Positions 1 through 9,600 of a stretch of DNA of 64,000 bases are shown piece by piece. Source of the DNA: an uncultured Flavobacteriaceae bacterium. GTDB taxonomy: Bacteria; Bacteroidota; Bacteroidia; Flavobacteriales; Flavobacteriaceae. The notes beneath the pieces are model-generated. The model was given only the letters and a program-made list of their open reading frames with translations, was not told the DNA's origin and searched no databases. The position numbers were made by a program, and so were the translations under genes. The stretch lies in the NCBI GenBank assembly GCA_947503005.1, contig CANNCA010000002.1:682001-746000 (forward strand), given 5' to 3'. Position 1 is the first letter of the stretch, and each line of letters begins with the position of its first letter.

Positions 1-681
1 AGGTGGTTGAAAGTCTTCTTTGTTTCGAATAACATCTAATAATTTCAGCTGTTGCCATTCTGATATTTTATATTTTGTTGTATCCAAAAAATAGTTAATA
101 CCCTCATGGCGTAGCGTTACCGTAGCAATCTCGGCTTGTTTTCTAATGGTACCTCGTTTATCGTTTATGAATTTGGTAATGAATCCATAAGACTCTGCCA
201 CTTCCATTTGGGTGAGTTCCAAAATACCTTTTGAAATTACTTGCCAACGCCAGCTACTTAATTTTGCGAACGCATCTTTGTGCAGCCCTAAGTCTTGGTA
301 GAGTTTAAACAAAGTTTGTTGGGCTTCCCCAGAAATGTCCCTTCTTAAATCCAACAGTATTTCTGAGAGTACTTTTCGATTGAAATCATCCTTCAGCAGT
401 TGACGAATCTCTATTTTCAAGGAAACGTAATTCGACTTTTCATCTTTTGTAGCATCTTCTTCCAAAAACAAAAACTCACTTATCATAGGTGATAACTCAC
501 GTTTTCGGTCTCTGACTTTTTTCGAGGCAGAAGAAATCCTGTTCCTATAAAAGAAAACCCCAATAAAATATAGTACAGCCAGACCTATGAACAGTATTGA
601 CAAGTCCCACAATAAATCGGTATCGATTTTTGGGGCACTTATCAGTAGGTTATTTTTATATGTCAGATTTGGTATGCTCAA
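1..681 (-). CDS. Membrane-anchored HEAT-like protein, partial (3' end beyond the window)
   Basis: This reading frame is open for about 227 codons from 681 down to the window edge and is missing from the ORF track because it has no stop here. The best start is TTG at 681, one base after the receiver gene's TAG, with a GAGGA sequence about ten bases upstream. An in-frame TGA just upstream rules out a longer form. A hydrophobic segment (LLWDLSILFIGLAVLYFIGVFF) lies near residues 23-44, followed by a basic stretch and then helical, Leu-rich pairs resembling HEAT repeats (for example LLKDDFNRKVLSEILLDLRR). I infer a single-pass membrane protein with a cytoplasmic HEAT-like scaffold, co-transcribed with the two signalling genes upstream. 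The HEAT assignment rests on pattern only. Confidence 0.65.
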   Translation of the reverse strand, partial: MSIPNLTYKNNLLISAPKIDTDLLWDLSILFIGLAVLYFIGVFFYRNRISSASKKVRDRKRELSPMISEFLFLEEDATKDEKSNYVSLKIEIRQLLKDDFNRKVLSEILLDLRRDISGEAQQTLFKLYQDLGLHKDAFAKLSSWRWQVISKGILELTQMEVAESYGFITKFINDKRGTIRKQAEIATVTLRHEGINYFLDTTKYKISEWQQLKLLDVIRNKEDFQPP

Positions 682-682
682 A

Positions 683-1054
683 CTATGTTTTCCTCAATTG
701 CCGTTCAACACGCACTAAAAGCTCTGAAGGACTTACTGGTTTCGATAAAAAATCATTTACCCCTAAATCAAAGGCATTCAAAACATTTTCCTCATTTCCC
801 GCAGATGATATAATAATTATCGGAACGTTCGATTTTAATTCGTTACGGACATAGTCAATTAGCTCCATGCCAGAGAAATAAGGCATCATGATATCACTGA
901 TGATAATGTCCGGTATTGTTTGGGTTAAATATTCCTTTACATCACGACCGTTGATACTTAAGCTGACGTCATATCCTCCTTTTTGAAGTCTAAAATTCAA
1001 TAAGGAAGCCAACAGCTCATCATCCTCCGCAAGCAATAGTTTTTTCTTCTGCAT
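683..1054 (-). CDS. Stand-alone response regulator receiver (CheY-like)
   Basis: The 123 residues are one receiver domain with no output domain. The acidic pocket is E10-D11-D12, the phospho-acceptor is D54 in IISDIMMP, a Ser stands at the Thr/Ser switch (about 83), and the conserved Lys is K105 in DFLSKP. It would take phosphate from a histidine kinase or Hpt domain and signal by protein contact. The hybrid kinase gene ends 9 bases upstream and carries its own receiver and Hpt, so a phosphorelay from that Hpt to this protein is the natural reading (inference). The membrane HEAT-like protein begins one base after this stop and could be the output partner. Confidence 0.9.
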   Translation of the reverse strand: MQKKKLLLAEDDELLASLLNFRLQKGGYDVSLSINGRDVKEYLTQTIPDIIISDIMMPYFSGMELIDYVRNELKSNVPIIIISSAGNEENVLNAFDLGVNDFLSKPVSPSELLVRVERQLRKT

Positions 1055-1063
1055 CTGTCTCTC

Positions 1064-2842
1064 TTATTTTCTTAATTCGTCCATTGCCTTGTCAATTGCC
1101 TTTTCTGCTATAGGATATTCTTCAAGAAAACTATCGTATAAAAATTTTAGGTGTTTCAAATCGGAATCTGAATTACAACATTTTTGAATTTGTTCTACTA
1201 TTTCAAGTAGGGTTACGGTTTGCATCATTTTCAGGCCGGACTTGATTTTATGAGCTGCAAAGCCAATTTGCTTACTATCAGAATTTTCTAAATGTAATCT
1301 GACATTGCCAATAAATTCCAAGGCATTTTGCTTATATAGTACCATCAATTCTTCCAACAATTCCACTTGCCCCATACATTCTTCAAGAATACCTGAAAGG
1401 TCAATCTGGGTTTTCTCAGTTTTGTTATTCTTTGAATTTATTGAGCTAGAGGCTTCAATTACGGTTATACTCGTATCTCTTTTATTGTCAACAAGTTTTT
1501 GTAACAATTCATCTGAACTGTACGGTTTCAAAATAAAATCATCAAAACCACATTTTTGACATTCTTCCTTATCACGAGCTGAGAAATCGGCACTTAAGGC
1601 GATTATCGGAATTGATGTAGCGTCAGGTTTTTCAAAACTTCTGATGAGTTTAGCAATTTCAAAGCCGCTCATACCGGGCATTTTCAAATCCATCAGGACC
1701 AAATCGATTTTGTGATTTGCTAAAACATGTAGTCCAAATTGGGCATTGTCGGTGATATAGGTTTTACACTCCCAAGCCTTAAGGCGTTGATCGATAAGTC
1801 TTTGATTTAAAATGTTGTCTTCAAAGATTAAAACCTGCATACCGCTTACGGCATCTTTTTGTTTTGCAGAAACCTGTGAAAGAATATCGGTCGTCTGAAC
1901 GGGACTCTCAGCATTTGAAACTTCAAACGGTACCGAAAACTCAAAAGTAGTTCCAGCACCCAATTCACTGGTCACTTTAATTCTACCACCCAATTGTTCA
2001 ATAATCTGCTTTACAATACTTAAGCCAAGACCAGAACCGCCATACTTCATATAGGTATTGGTTTCAGCTTGTTTGAATGAGTCAAAAATGTGTTTCAGGT
2101 TTTCTTCCGAAATTCCGATTCCAGTATCGGCAATATTAAATTTTAGTATTGTTTTGTTCTTATCTACTAATTCTGACTGAACGGATACCTCTATACTCCC
2201 TTTTTCTACAAACTTTATAGCATTGCCCAGTAAGTTCAATAATACCTGGGTAAGCTTGGAAGGGTCGCCCACTAGCGTAGCGGGAACATTCTTATCAATT
2301 TCAACATTCAGGTTCACTTCTTTGTCGGAAACCAGCGTTTTGCATAAATAAATTACATCTCCAACGAGATTTCGAAAATTAAAGGGCACCGATTCAAATG
2401 TTTCAACACCAGCAGAAAGTTTTGAGTATTCTAACAATTCGTTGATAATTTCCATCAAGGAATATGATGCTTTTTGAATCGCATTCACCCTTTCCATTTG
2501 TTGGTGGTTCAAGTCTTCGTCTTCTTTCAAAAGATCTGTAAAACCAATAATTCCATTTAATGGGGTCCTGATTTCGTGACTGACCTTCGCGATGAGCATA
2601 TTGGAATCAGTGTACTCAGGGCTCTTACTATTAGCGAATTCTTCATTTTCGAGAAATTCATTTTCGTCTTTTAACGAAACCGGAATACTTGGCTGAAAAA
2701 TTTTACTTTCAAGATTTTTCTTGAAGGTTTCAAAAATTGTTTTGAGTTGGGCCGCCTCTTTTGAAGTCAATTCTTCAAATGAAAAGTCCTGAAGCGAATG
2801 CTCCATACGGGATAATTGAAAAAGTAGGTCTTTCGCTTTCAA
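1064..2842 (-). CDS. Cytosolic hybrid sensor histidine kinase with receiver and Hpt domains
   Basis: The 592 residues read as a full phosphorelay. HisKA has H89 in VSHEIRTPLNG. The HATPase domain shows the N-box NAIKF (about 207), G1 DTGIGI (about 239) and G2 GGSGLGLSI (about 268). The receiver has D385 in LVLMDLKMPG and K439. The C-terminal Hpt has H531 in AAHKIKSG. There is no signal peptide or membrane segment, and the first 80 residues hold no recognisable sensor domain, so the input is probably intracellular or arrives through another protein. It heads a minus-strand operon with the lone receiver and the HEAT-like protein. Known family: hybrid kinases; the signal is unknown. Confidence 0.93.
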   Translation of the reverse strand: MKAKDLLFQLSRMEHSLQDFSFEELTSKEAAQLKTIFETFKKNLESKIFQPSIPVSLKDENEFLENEEFANSKSPEYTDSNMLIAKVSHEIRTPLNGIIGFTDLLKEDEDLNHQQMERVNAIQKASYSLMEIINELLEYSKLSAGVETFESVPFNFRNLVGDVIYLCKTLVSDKEVNLNVEIDKNVPATLVGDPSKLTQVLLNLLGNAIKFVEKGSIEVSVQSELVDKNKTILKFNIADTGIGISEENLKHIFDSFKQAETNTYMKYGGSGLGLSIVKQIIEQLGGRIKVTSELGAGTTFEFSVPFEVSNAESPVQTTDILSQVSAKQKDAVSGMQVLIFEDNILNQRLIDQRLKAWECKTYITDNAQFGLHVLANHKIDLVLMDLKMPGMSGFEIAKLIRSFEKPDATSIPIIALSADFSARDKEECQKCGFDDFILKPYSSDELLQKLVDNKRDTSITVIEASSSINSKNNKTEKTQIDLSGILEECMGQVELLEELMVLYKQNALEFIGNVRLHLENSDSKQIGFAAHKIKSGLKMMQTVTLLEIVEQIQKCCNSDSDLKHLKFLYDSFLEEYPIAEKAIDKAMDELRK

Positions 2843-3038
2843 TTTGGGGGGACGGTTTTACGGTTAAATTATAATCTTATACAACCACGGCATACAACCG
2901 CTTTGCTATAGTTAACTTTAATAGATTAGTGATTGGTGTAAAAATCCTGAATTAAGGCAGGGCAGCCAATTAAATGTTACCTATGTTTCCATATGTGTTG
3001 TCAAATGGCTTAATTTGTAGGTATAAACAAATAATAGC

Positions 3039-4319
3039 ATGAAATATTTAAGTCTTTTTGTCTGTTCCTTGATTTTGTTCAGTTGCGGGGAATCCCAACA
3101 AAAAACAGAGCTAACCTTAGAAGAACGCGCAAGAATAATCCATGACAAAGTGATTACAATTGACACTCATGATGACATCAATGTGAAGAACTTTACGGAC
3201 AGTATCAACTACACCCAAAGGCTAGATACTCAAGTGAATTTGCCCAAGATGGAAGAAGGTGGTCTTGATGTCGCCTGGCTCATTGTTTACACGGGTCAAG
3301 ATACATTGACTTCGGAAGGTTATACATCCGCAGAAGCTAACGCCATGGCAAAATTCGATGCCATTCACAAACTTTGTAAGGAAATCGCTCCCGATAAAAT
3401 CGAACTGGCACTGACTTCAGACGATGTTCGCCGCATAGACGCAGCTGGCAAAAAAGTCGCAATGATTGGTGTGGAAAATGCATATCCGATCGGGGAAGAT
3501 ATGGCCAACTTTGAAAAGTACCACGAACTGGGTGCACGATATATCTCTTTAGCTCACAACGGGCACAGTCAATTTTCCGATTCGAATACTGGGGAAGCTG
3601 ATAGTCTTTGGTTACATAATGGTTTAAGTAAAATAGGTAAAGAGGCTGTAAAAGAGATGAATAGACTTGGCATTATGATTGATGTCTCACACCCTTCAAA
3701 AGAAGCTTTCAATCAAATGATCGCTTTGTCAAAAGCACCTCTAATCGCTTCACATTCTTCAGCGCGAGCACTTTGCAATCATAGTCGAAATTTAGATGAC
3801 GACCAACTAAAAATGCTAAAAGAAAATGGTGGAGTAGTCCAAACCGTTGCATTTAAGTCTTACTTGAATACAGAAAAGTATGAGGCTCGTAATGAGAAGG
3901 TTAAGGAAATTGAAAAAGCTGTGATGGACTCCTTGGGAATGGCCTCCATTTCACGAAAAGAGGTTATGGCTTTACCATCAGATGAGCGCGATGCTTATAT
4001 CAGTAAATACATGCAGGTACGAGGTATAGTAGATGCGAAAACGGAGACCATGACTGACCTTCCGCCGGCCGTGGATGTAGGGGATTTTGTAGATCATATA
4101 GATTATATGGTTGAACTAATTGGTATTGACCATGTCGGAATCAGTTCTGACTTTGACGGTGGCGGCGGTATTGAAGGATGGTCCGATGCTTCTGAGACCT
4201 TTAATGTAACCTTAGAACTTGTCAAGCGAGGCTACACTGAAGATGAAATCGAAATGTTATGGGGAGGTAATCTGCTTCGCGTTTTGGATGAGGTGCAGGC
4301 AGTAGCCGCTAGCATGTAG
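3039..4319 (+). CDS. Membrane dipeptidase, peptidase family M19 (renal dipeptidase type), lipoprotein
   Basis: This is a 426-residue zinc dipeptidase of the amidohydrolase fold. An N-terminal lipoprotein signal (LILFSC, Cys16) places it on the envelope. Metal-site motifs are visible: THDDIN (H44, D46), GHSQFSDSN, MIDVSHPS, ASHSSARAL and DHVGISSDFDGGG. The Arg/Asp-rich SRNLDDD segment typical of M19 is present, and length is usual for the family. It would hydrolyse dipeptides in the periplasm or at the surface for nutrition. It is transcribed alone, divergent from the hybrid kinase; its stop is 17 bases from the convergent thioesterase stop. The ATG follows an AT-rich leader with no strong Shine-Dalgarno. 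Confidence 0.93.
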   Translation: MKYLSLFVCSLILFSCGESQQKTELTLEERARIIHDKVITIDTHDDINVKNFTDSINYTQRLDTQVNLPKMEEGGLDVAWLIVYTGQDTLTSEGYTSAEANAMAKFDAIHKLCKEIAPDKIELALTSDDVRRIDAAGKKVAMIGVENAYPIGEDMANFEKYHELGARYISLAHNGHSQFSDSNTGEADSLWLHNGLSKIGKEAVKEMNRLGIMIDVSHPSKEAFNQMIALSKAPLIASHSSARALCNHSRNLDDDQLKMLKENGGVVQTVAFKSYLNTEKYEARNEKVKEIEKAVMDSLGMASISRKEVMALPSDERDAYISKYMQVRGIVDAKTETMTDLPPAVDVGDFVDHIDYMVELIGIDHVGISSDFDGGGGIEGWSDASETFNVTLELVKRGYTEDEIEMLWGGNLLRVLDEVQAVAASM

Positions 4320-4336
4320 TTTTTAGAAAAATGCTA

Positions 4337-4726
4337 CTATTTCGCCAGTCTATCCCTCACGAATTCTATTTTCGTTTTACCGTGAGGTTTTGGTTTTCCG
4401 TCTTCTCCTAGATTCACCATGATTATATTGTCTACGGTAACAATGGTTTCGCGGGTCATTTTGTTGCGTACTTCACAATTCAGGTTCAATGAAGTCTTTC
4501 CGAACTTAACCACTTCGATACCTATTTCAATAATATCGCCTTGAACTGCGGTGCTCATGAAATTGATTTCCGACATATATTTCGTTACTACCCTTTTGCT
4601 CTCCAATTGAATAATACTGTACAGTGCCGCTTCTTCATCTACCCAAGCTAGTACACGGCCACCAAATAGTGTTTCATTGGCATTCAAATCTTCTGGCTTA
4701 ACCCACTTCCTTGTATGGAATCGCAT
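4337..4726 (-). CDS. Acyl-CoA thioesterase, hotdog fold
   Basis: This 129-residue protein carries the hotdog thioesterase signature NANETLFGGRVLAWVDEEAA near residues 14-33, matching the N-x-x-x-x-LFGG-x-x-x-x-W-x-D pattern of the YciA/ACOT-like family. A FMS segment and a nucleotide-contact strand follow. It would hydrolyse acyl-CoA thioesters in the cytoplasm; the chain preference cannot be read from the sequence. It is a stand-alone gene, convergent with the dipeptidase and 42 bases downstream of the DUF72 gene on the same strand, so the two may be co-transcribed. Confidence 0.88.
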   Translation of the reverse strand: MRFHTRKWVKPEDLNANETLFGGRVLAWVDEEAALYSIIQLESKRVVTKYMSEINFMSTAVQGDIIEIGIEVVKFGKTSLNLNCEVRNKMTRETIVTVDNIIMVNLGEDGKPKPHGKTKIEFVRDRLAK

Positions 4727-4768
4727 AAGTTTCGTATTTGTCTGGTAAAATTAGACAAGAAAAAAACA

Positions 4769-5665
4769 TTAAGATAGGGTTGGACCAGAATCATCGAGAG
4801 ATTTAGGAATTCTGAGATTACATCCCAATTTTTTATTCAATTCGTTAATAAAACGAGCCGATAATAATGGAGATTCCAATTCCATATTCTGATGGACAAA
4901 GAAATGTATGTTTTTCAAACCCTTTTGGGTCCAGTCGTCCAATTTTAAGACCCAGTTATCAATTCTATCATAGTCAGTGGGGTGATTAGCGCCTACATAT
5001 CGGATAAAGGCCTCGTTATTGGTTAAACGCATATGCATTAAATCACGACGACCTGCCGTGTCTACCAAGATATTGGCAATATTGTTTTCTTCCAACAGAT
5101 GATAGAGTTCTTGTGATACCTTTTCGTCATTGAACCAATCGGTATGGCGGAATTCCATCGCTAATTGAAATTCCTTAGGCCAGTATTCCACAAAGCGAAC
5201 TACCCTGTCCCAATTCTTTGGCCCAAAATTATTATGCATTTGAAGGAAAATAGTTCCCAACTTATCCTTCAAAACGGAGGTAACCCTCAGAAACTCATCC
5301 AGAACTGGGTAGGCCTCATCGTTTAAGCGCCGTAAATGACTAACGTTCCGAACTATTTTTGGAAAGAATTTAAAATCTTCCGGGGTCTTATCATACCATT
5401 TCTGGTAGGTTTCCTCAGGAAATATCCGATAAAAGGTTGCATTAAGCTCTATACAATTGAATTGTGTAGAATAATATACAAGTTCATCTTTGGTGCCCCG
5501 AGGATAGAAGTTCTTTAAATCCTGCCTGTTCCACTTAGCGCATCCAACATAAATATTTGATGTGCCGGAATTCTTTGATTTAGAAAGCACCATCGTGGTA
5601 TCAGGATGGTCATTTGGGATAGTAAAATCAACAAGTTCTGGTTGTTCAACTTTGCCAAACTTCAT
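4769..5665 (-). CDS. DUF72 family protein (YecE-like)
   Basis: This 298-residue protein belongs to DUF72. It shows the family N-terminal strand YVGCAKWNRQDLKNFYP (about 40-56), the segment ELVYYSTQFNCIELNATFYR (about 62-81) and the central FLQMHNNFGP. The family adopts a TIM-barrel-like fold and its biochemical role is not established. The N-terminal 35 residues before the barrel are unusual in being a polar extension. It is probably followed on the same transcript by the thioesterase. No function is claimed. Confidence 0.88.
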   Translation of the reverse strand: MKFGKVEQPELVDFTIPNDHPDTTMVLSKSKNSGTSNIYVGCAKWNRQDLKNFYPRGTKDELVYYSTQFNCIELNATFYRIFPEETYQKWYDKTPEDFKFFPKIVRNVSHLRRLNDEAYPVLDEFLRVTSVLKDKLGTIFLQMHNNFGPKNWDRVVRFVEYWPKEFQLAMEFRHTDWFNDEKVSQELYHLLEENNIANILVDTAGRRDLMHMRLTNNEAFIRYVGANHPTDYDRIDNWVLKLDDWTQKGLKNIHFFVHQNMELESPLLSARFINELNKKLGCNLRIPKSLDDSGPTLS

Positions 5666-5772
5666 GATAGTTATGTTTATTTAAAAATAATCATAAGTAA
5701 ACAAAGGCATGCAAAACGCACAGGAAGAATCTAAATATTAAATTTATTTTATAAATACTGTAACAATCCACT

Positions 5773-5780
5773 TATATTTG
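5773..5780 (+). promoter_or_regulatory. Candidate Bacteroidota -7 box (TATATTTG)
   Basis: TATATTTG matches the TAnnTTTG -7 consensus exactly, and lies 36 bases before the ATG of the LolA-like gene. A clear TTTG element at the -33 position is not visible; the site there reads TTTT. The placement fits a short 5' leader of about 29 bases. Confidence 0.4.
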
Positions 5781-5815
5781 GTACTAATGAAAATGATAAC
5801 ATTAAAAATTTGAAT

Positions 5816-6583
5816 ATGAGAACATTAAAACTTTGTATTGCTTTTTTGGCAATGTCCTTTATCGTGCCATTACAAGCACAAACGGCCGATGAAATCTTAG
5901 ATAGCTATTTTGAAAATACAGGTGGGCTTGAAAAATGGAAAAGTATTGAAGGTATGAAAATGACCGCCAAAGTGAACCAACAAGGAATGGAAATTCCTCT
6001 AGAAATTATTCAATTGAGCGACGGACGTCAAATGACAATGATTAATTTTCAGGGCAAAGAAATAAAACAAGGAGTCTTCGATGGTGAAACCTTGTGGAGT
6101 ACCAATTTTATGACCATGAAAGCCGAGAAAAGTGATGCTGAAGCTACGGCAAACTTTAAATTGAACGCAAATGATTTTCCCGATTCATTCATCGATTACA
6201 AAGAAAAAGGGTATACCGTTGAACTATTAGGCAAGGAAACCATAGATGGTGCCGAAACTTTCAAAATCAAATTGGTTAAGGAACCTGTTACTATAGACGG
6301 TAAGCAAGAAGAAGATGTCAGTTTTTACTTTTTTGATACCGAGAATTTTGTTCCAATCGCCATGCAGTCTGAAATCAAATCAGGTCAAGGCAAGGGCATG
6401 GTTCAGGAAATAACCATGAGCGATTATCAAGAAGTAGATGGGGTTTATTTCCCTTTTGCAATGACTCAGGGGGTTAAAGGACAACCTGGAAGTCCGCTGA
6501 CTATCGAAAGCATTGAACTCAACCCAACTGTTGATGCTGCAGCTTTTGCTTTTCCCGATGAAATGGAAGGTGAGAAAAAATAA
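5816..6583 (+). CDS. Periplasmic LolA-like / outer membrane lipoprotein-sorting-like protein
   Basis: This encodes about 255 residues with a clear Sec signal peptide (LCIAFLAMSFIVPLQAQ) and cleavage after the QAQ region. The mature part opens with TADEILDSYFENTGGLEKWKSI and continues as beta strands with alternating polarity, including IDGKQEEDVSFYFFDTENFVPIAM. This fits the LolA/outer-membrane-lipoprotein-sorting-like fold common in Bacteroidota. The ORF track opens at TTG 5810; the ATG two codons later begins directly with the signal peptide and is preferred. It ends in a strong bidirectional terminator, so it is separate from the BNR protein downstream. The lipid- or lipoprotein-binding role is inferred from fold type only. 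Confidence 0.6.
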   Translation: MRTLKLCIAFLAMSFIVPLQAQTADEILDSYFENTGGLEKWKSIEGMKMTAKVNQQGMEIPLEIIQLSDGRQMTMINFQGKEIKQGVFDGETLWSTNFMTMKAEKSDAEATANFKLNANDFPDSFIDYKEKGYTVELLGKETIDGAETFKIKLVKEPVTIDGKQEEDVSFYFFDTENFVPIAMQSEIKSGQGKGMVQEITMSDYQEVDGVYFPFAMTQGVKGQPGSPLTIESIELNPTVDAAAFAFPDEMEGEKK

Positions 6584-6595
6584 CTACAACTTTCA

Positions 6596-6623
6596 AAAAG
6601 ACCCTTTCCTAAAAGGGTCTTTT
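6596..6623. terminator. Bidirectional intrinsic terminator
   Basis: A perfect 12-bp stem (AAAAGACCCTTT with AAAGGGTCTTTT) and a 4-base loop CCTA, with A and T tracts on either side. It lies 13 bases after the LolA-like stop and ends transcription before the BNR-repeat gene. Confidence 0.9.
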
Positions 6624-6641
6624 TCTTAAAATCAACTTACA

Positions 6642-9600
6642 ATGAAACAACTAATTACAATTGTAGCCCTTATCGGGCTAGTAATACCCCGTACTACAAA
6701 TGCTCAGGACGAGAACAATGACGGGAAGGCCCTCTTTGGCGATATGACTGCCCGGCACATAGGCCCTGCTTTAATGAGTGGCCGTATCAATGATATGGAA
6801 GTTCACCCGACCAATAGTAGAATTATCTATGCAGGTTCGGCCGGTGGTGGTGTTTGGAAGTCAAATGACGCGGGTACCTCTTTCAATCCTATTTTTGATG
6901 ATTATTGCCAGTCCATTGGTGCCGTAACGCTCGACCCCAATGATCCTGATAACACCATTTATGTTGGTACGGGCGAAACCTGGACGCGTAACAGCGTCTC
7001 CATTGGTGATGGATTGTATAAATCTGTAGACGGTGGCGCCAACTGGAAAAAAATCGGTCTTGAGAAATCCGAACGAATTGCAAACATCATCGTAAACCCT
7101 AAAAACTCAAATGAAATCTATGTAGCTGAATTAGGGGCCTTATGGGGTGATAGTGAAGAACGTGGGGTTTATAAGTCGACCGATGGTGGCGAAACCTGGA
7201 ATAAACTATTGTATGTAAACGCCAAAACTGGTTGTGCGGATTTAGTTATGGACCCAAACGACCCGAATATTCTTTATGCCTCAATGTGGGAATTCAGGAG
7301 AACGGGCTGGGGCTTTGATTCCGGTGGAAGCAATAGCGCCCTGTATAAATCTACCGATGCGGGTGCAACATGGAATAAAATACATAATGGTTTCCCATCT
7401 GGGAAATTGGGAAGACTAGGGATTGCGGTAGCTCCATCCAATCCAAAAGTGCTTTATACCGTAATCGAAGCCGAAAAGAACGAACGTAAGGGTTTGTACC
7501 GAAGTGACGACTCCGGTGAAAGCTGGAAACAATTGAACAACGATTTCGATATCACCGTACGACCTTTCTATTTTTCAAGAATCGTGGTAGACCCACGGGA
7601 TGAAAACGTGGTCGTTAAAGGAGGATTGTTCGGTTCAATTTCACGAGATGGAGGAAAGACCTTCAAAAGTCTCGGAGGTATGCATAGCGATATTCATGAC
7701 ATTGTATTCAGCATCAAGGATTCCGACATTATGTATGTGGGTACCGATGGCGGTGTTTACCGTTCTTGGGACGGTGGTACAAATATGGAAATCGTAGAAA
7801 ACCTTCCTTTATCGCAGTTTTATCATGTAAGTGTTGACGATGCCACTCCATATAATGTATATGGAGGTCTTCAAGATAATGGCTCTTGGTACGGTCCTTC
7901 TTCTTCTCCTGGAGGTGTTGAAGCTAGGGATTGGAATTCAGTCGGATTCGGCGATGGATTTAGAGTTTTGAAGCATCCAACTAAGAACATCATTTATTCC
8001 GAAATGCAGGGCGCTGAAAATGTCTGGCGCTATGATGTAGATCGAAGACTATCAAAAACCATTCAACCACTGGCAACAAAAGGTACGCCCAAACTAAGGT
8101 TCAATTGGAATGCGCCCATGGCCGTTAGTACGCATCAACCCGACCGTTTTTATATGGGCAGTCAATTTCTTCATAAGTCCGAGGATATGGGAAATAGCTG
8201 GAAAATCATTTCCCCAGATTTGACGACAAACGACCCTACAAAACAAACTCAGGAAGATTCTGGTGGACTTTCAAAAGACAACTCCGGTGCTGAAAACCAT
8301 ACTACTATTTTTACCATTGCTGAATCCACACTAGATGAGAATGTGATTTGGGTCGGTACCGATGACGGCAATGTTCAAGTAACCCAAGATGGTGGTAAAA
8401 CTTGGACGAATACCGTAGACAATATTACCGGACTTCCCAAAAACACTTGGGTCTATCATATTGAGGCAAGTGTATTTGACAAAGGTACGGCATATGCCGT
8501 TTTTGATGGGCATACGCAAAATGACATGAATCCTTATGCATATAAAACCACCGATTTCGGTAAAACGTGGACGAACATTATTACAGATGATATCAAAGGA
8601 TTTGTTCGAAATATCCAAGAGGACTACGTAAATCCTGATTTATTGTTCTTAGGAACCGAGTTTGGATTGTACATCACTTTGGATGGCGGTCAAAATTGGA
8701 AGAAGTTTACCAATAATATGCCAGCGGTTTCAGTGCATCATATCGAATTGCAAAAGGCTACCAATGATCTCGTGATGGGTACACACGGCCGTGGTGTGAT
8801 AATCATCGATGACATTTCACCTTTACGTGAGTTGAACGCGGAAGTAATGGATAAAACCTTGCATTTTTTTAAGAGCAAGCCGACCGTAATCAATGAGGAA
8901 ACCAGCTTCTCAGGTAATTTTGGAACTGAAACCCAATTCGTGGGCCAGAATGCAACAAAGAACGCACAGATAAAATACTATCTGAAGAAGCGACATACAT
9001 TTGGCAAAATGACCATGGAAATCCAAGATATGGATGGAAACAAAGTCATGGAAATTGGCCCCGGAAAGTCAAAAGGAATTAATATCGTGAATTGGGGTGG
9101 TATGCTTAAGCAACCTAAAGTTGCCAAAGGAAAAACCTTTTCATTTGGAGGTTTCACTTCACCAAAAGTACCCGCAGGCACTTATAAGGCGGTACTGACC
9201 AAAGGCAAAGAAACCTATGAACACAGCTTTGATTTGGTTTATGACGAGCGTTCTCCCTTAACAGCGGATGAACGTAAGTTCAAGCACGAAACAACCATGA
9301 AGATGTATGATATGACGCAAGAATTAGCCTATGTAGTCTATGAATTGGATGAAATGATTGCTAAGGCAACTGCTGACAAGAATTTAAAAATGGTTGCAAA
9401 ATTAAACGCCCTGAAAGAAACTTTGGTGGTCACCACTGGTGATAACTATGTAGGCGCAGCAGAACCTCAATTACGAGAGAAGATGGCGGATCTATATAGC
9501 AAGCTCGCGGATAACTATGATAAGCCTTCCGCATCGGAAATGGAAAATCTTAGCGTCATCTCGGAACGTTTTGAGGAGGCCAAAGCGGATTTTGCCAAGT

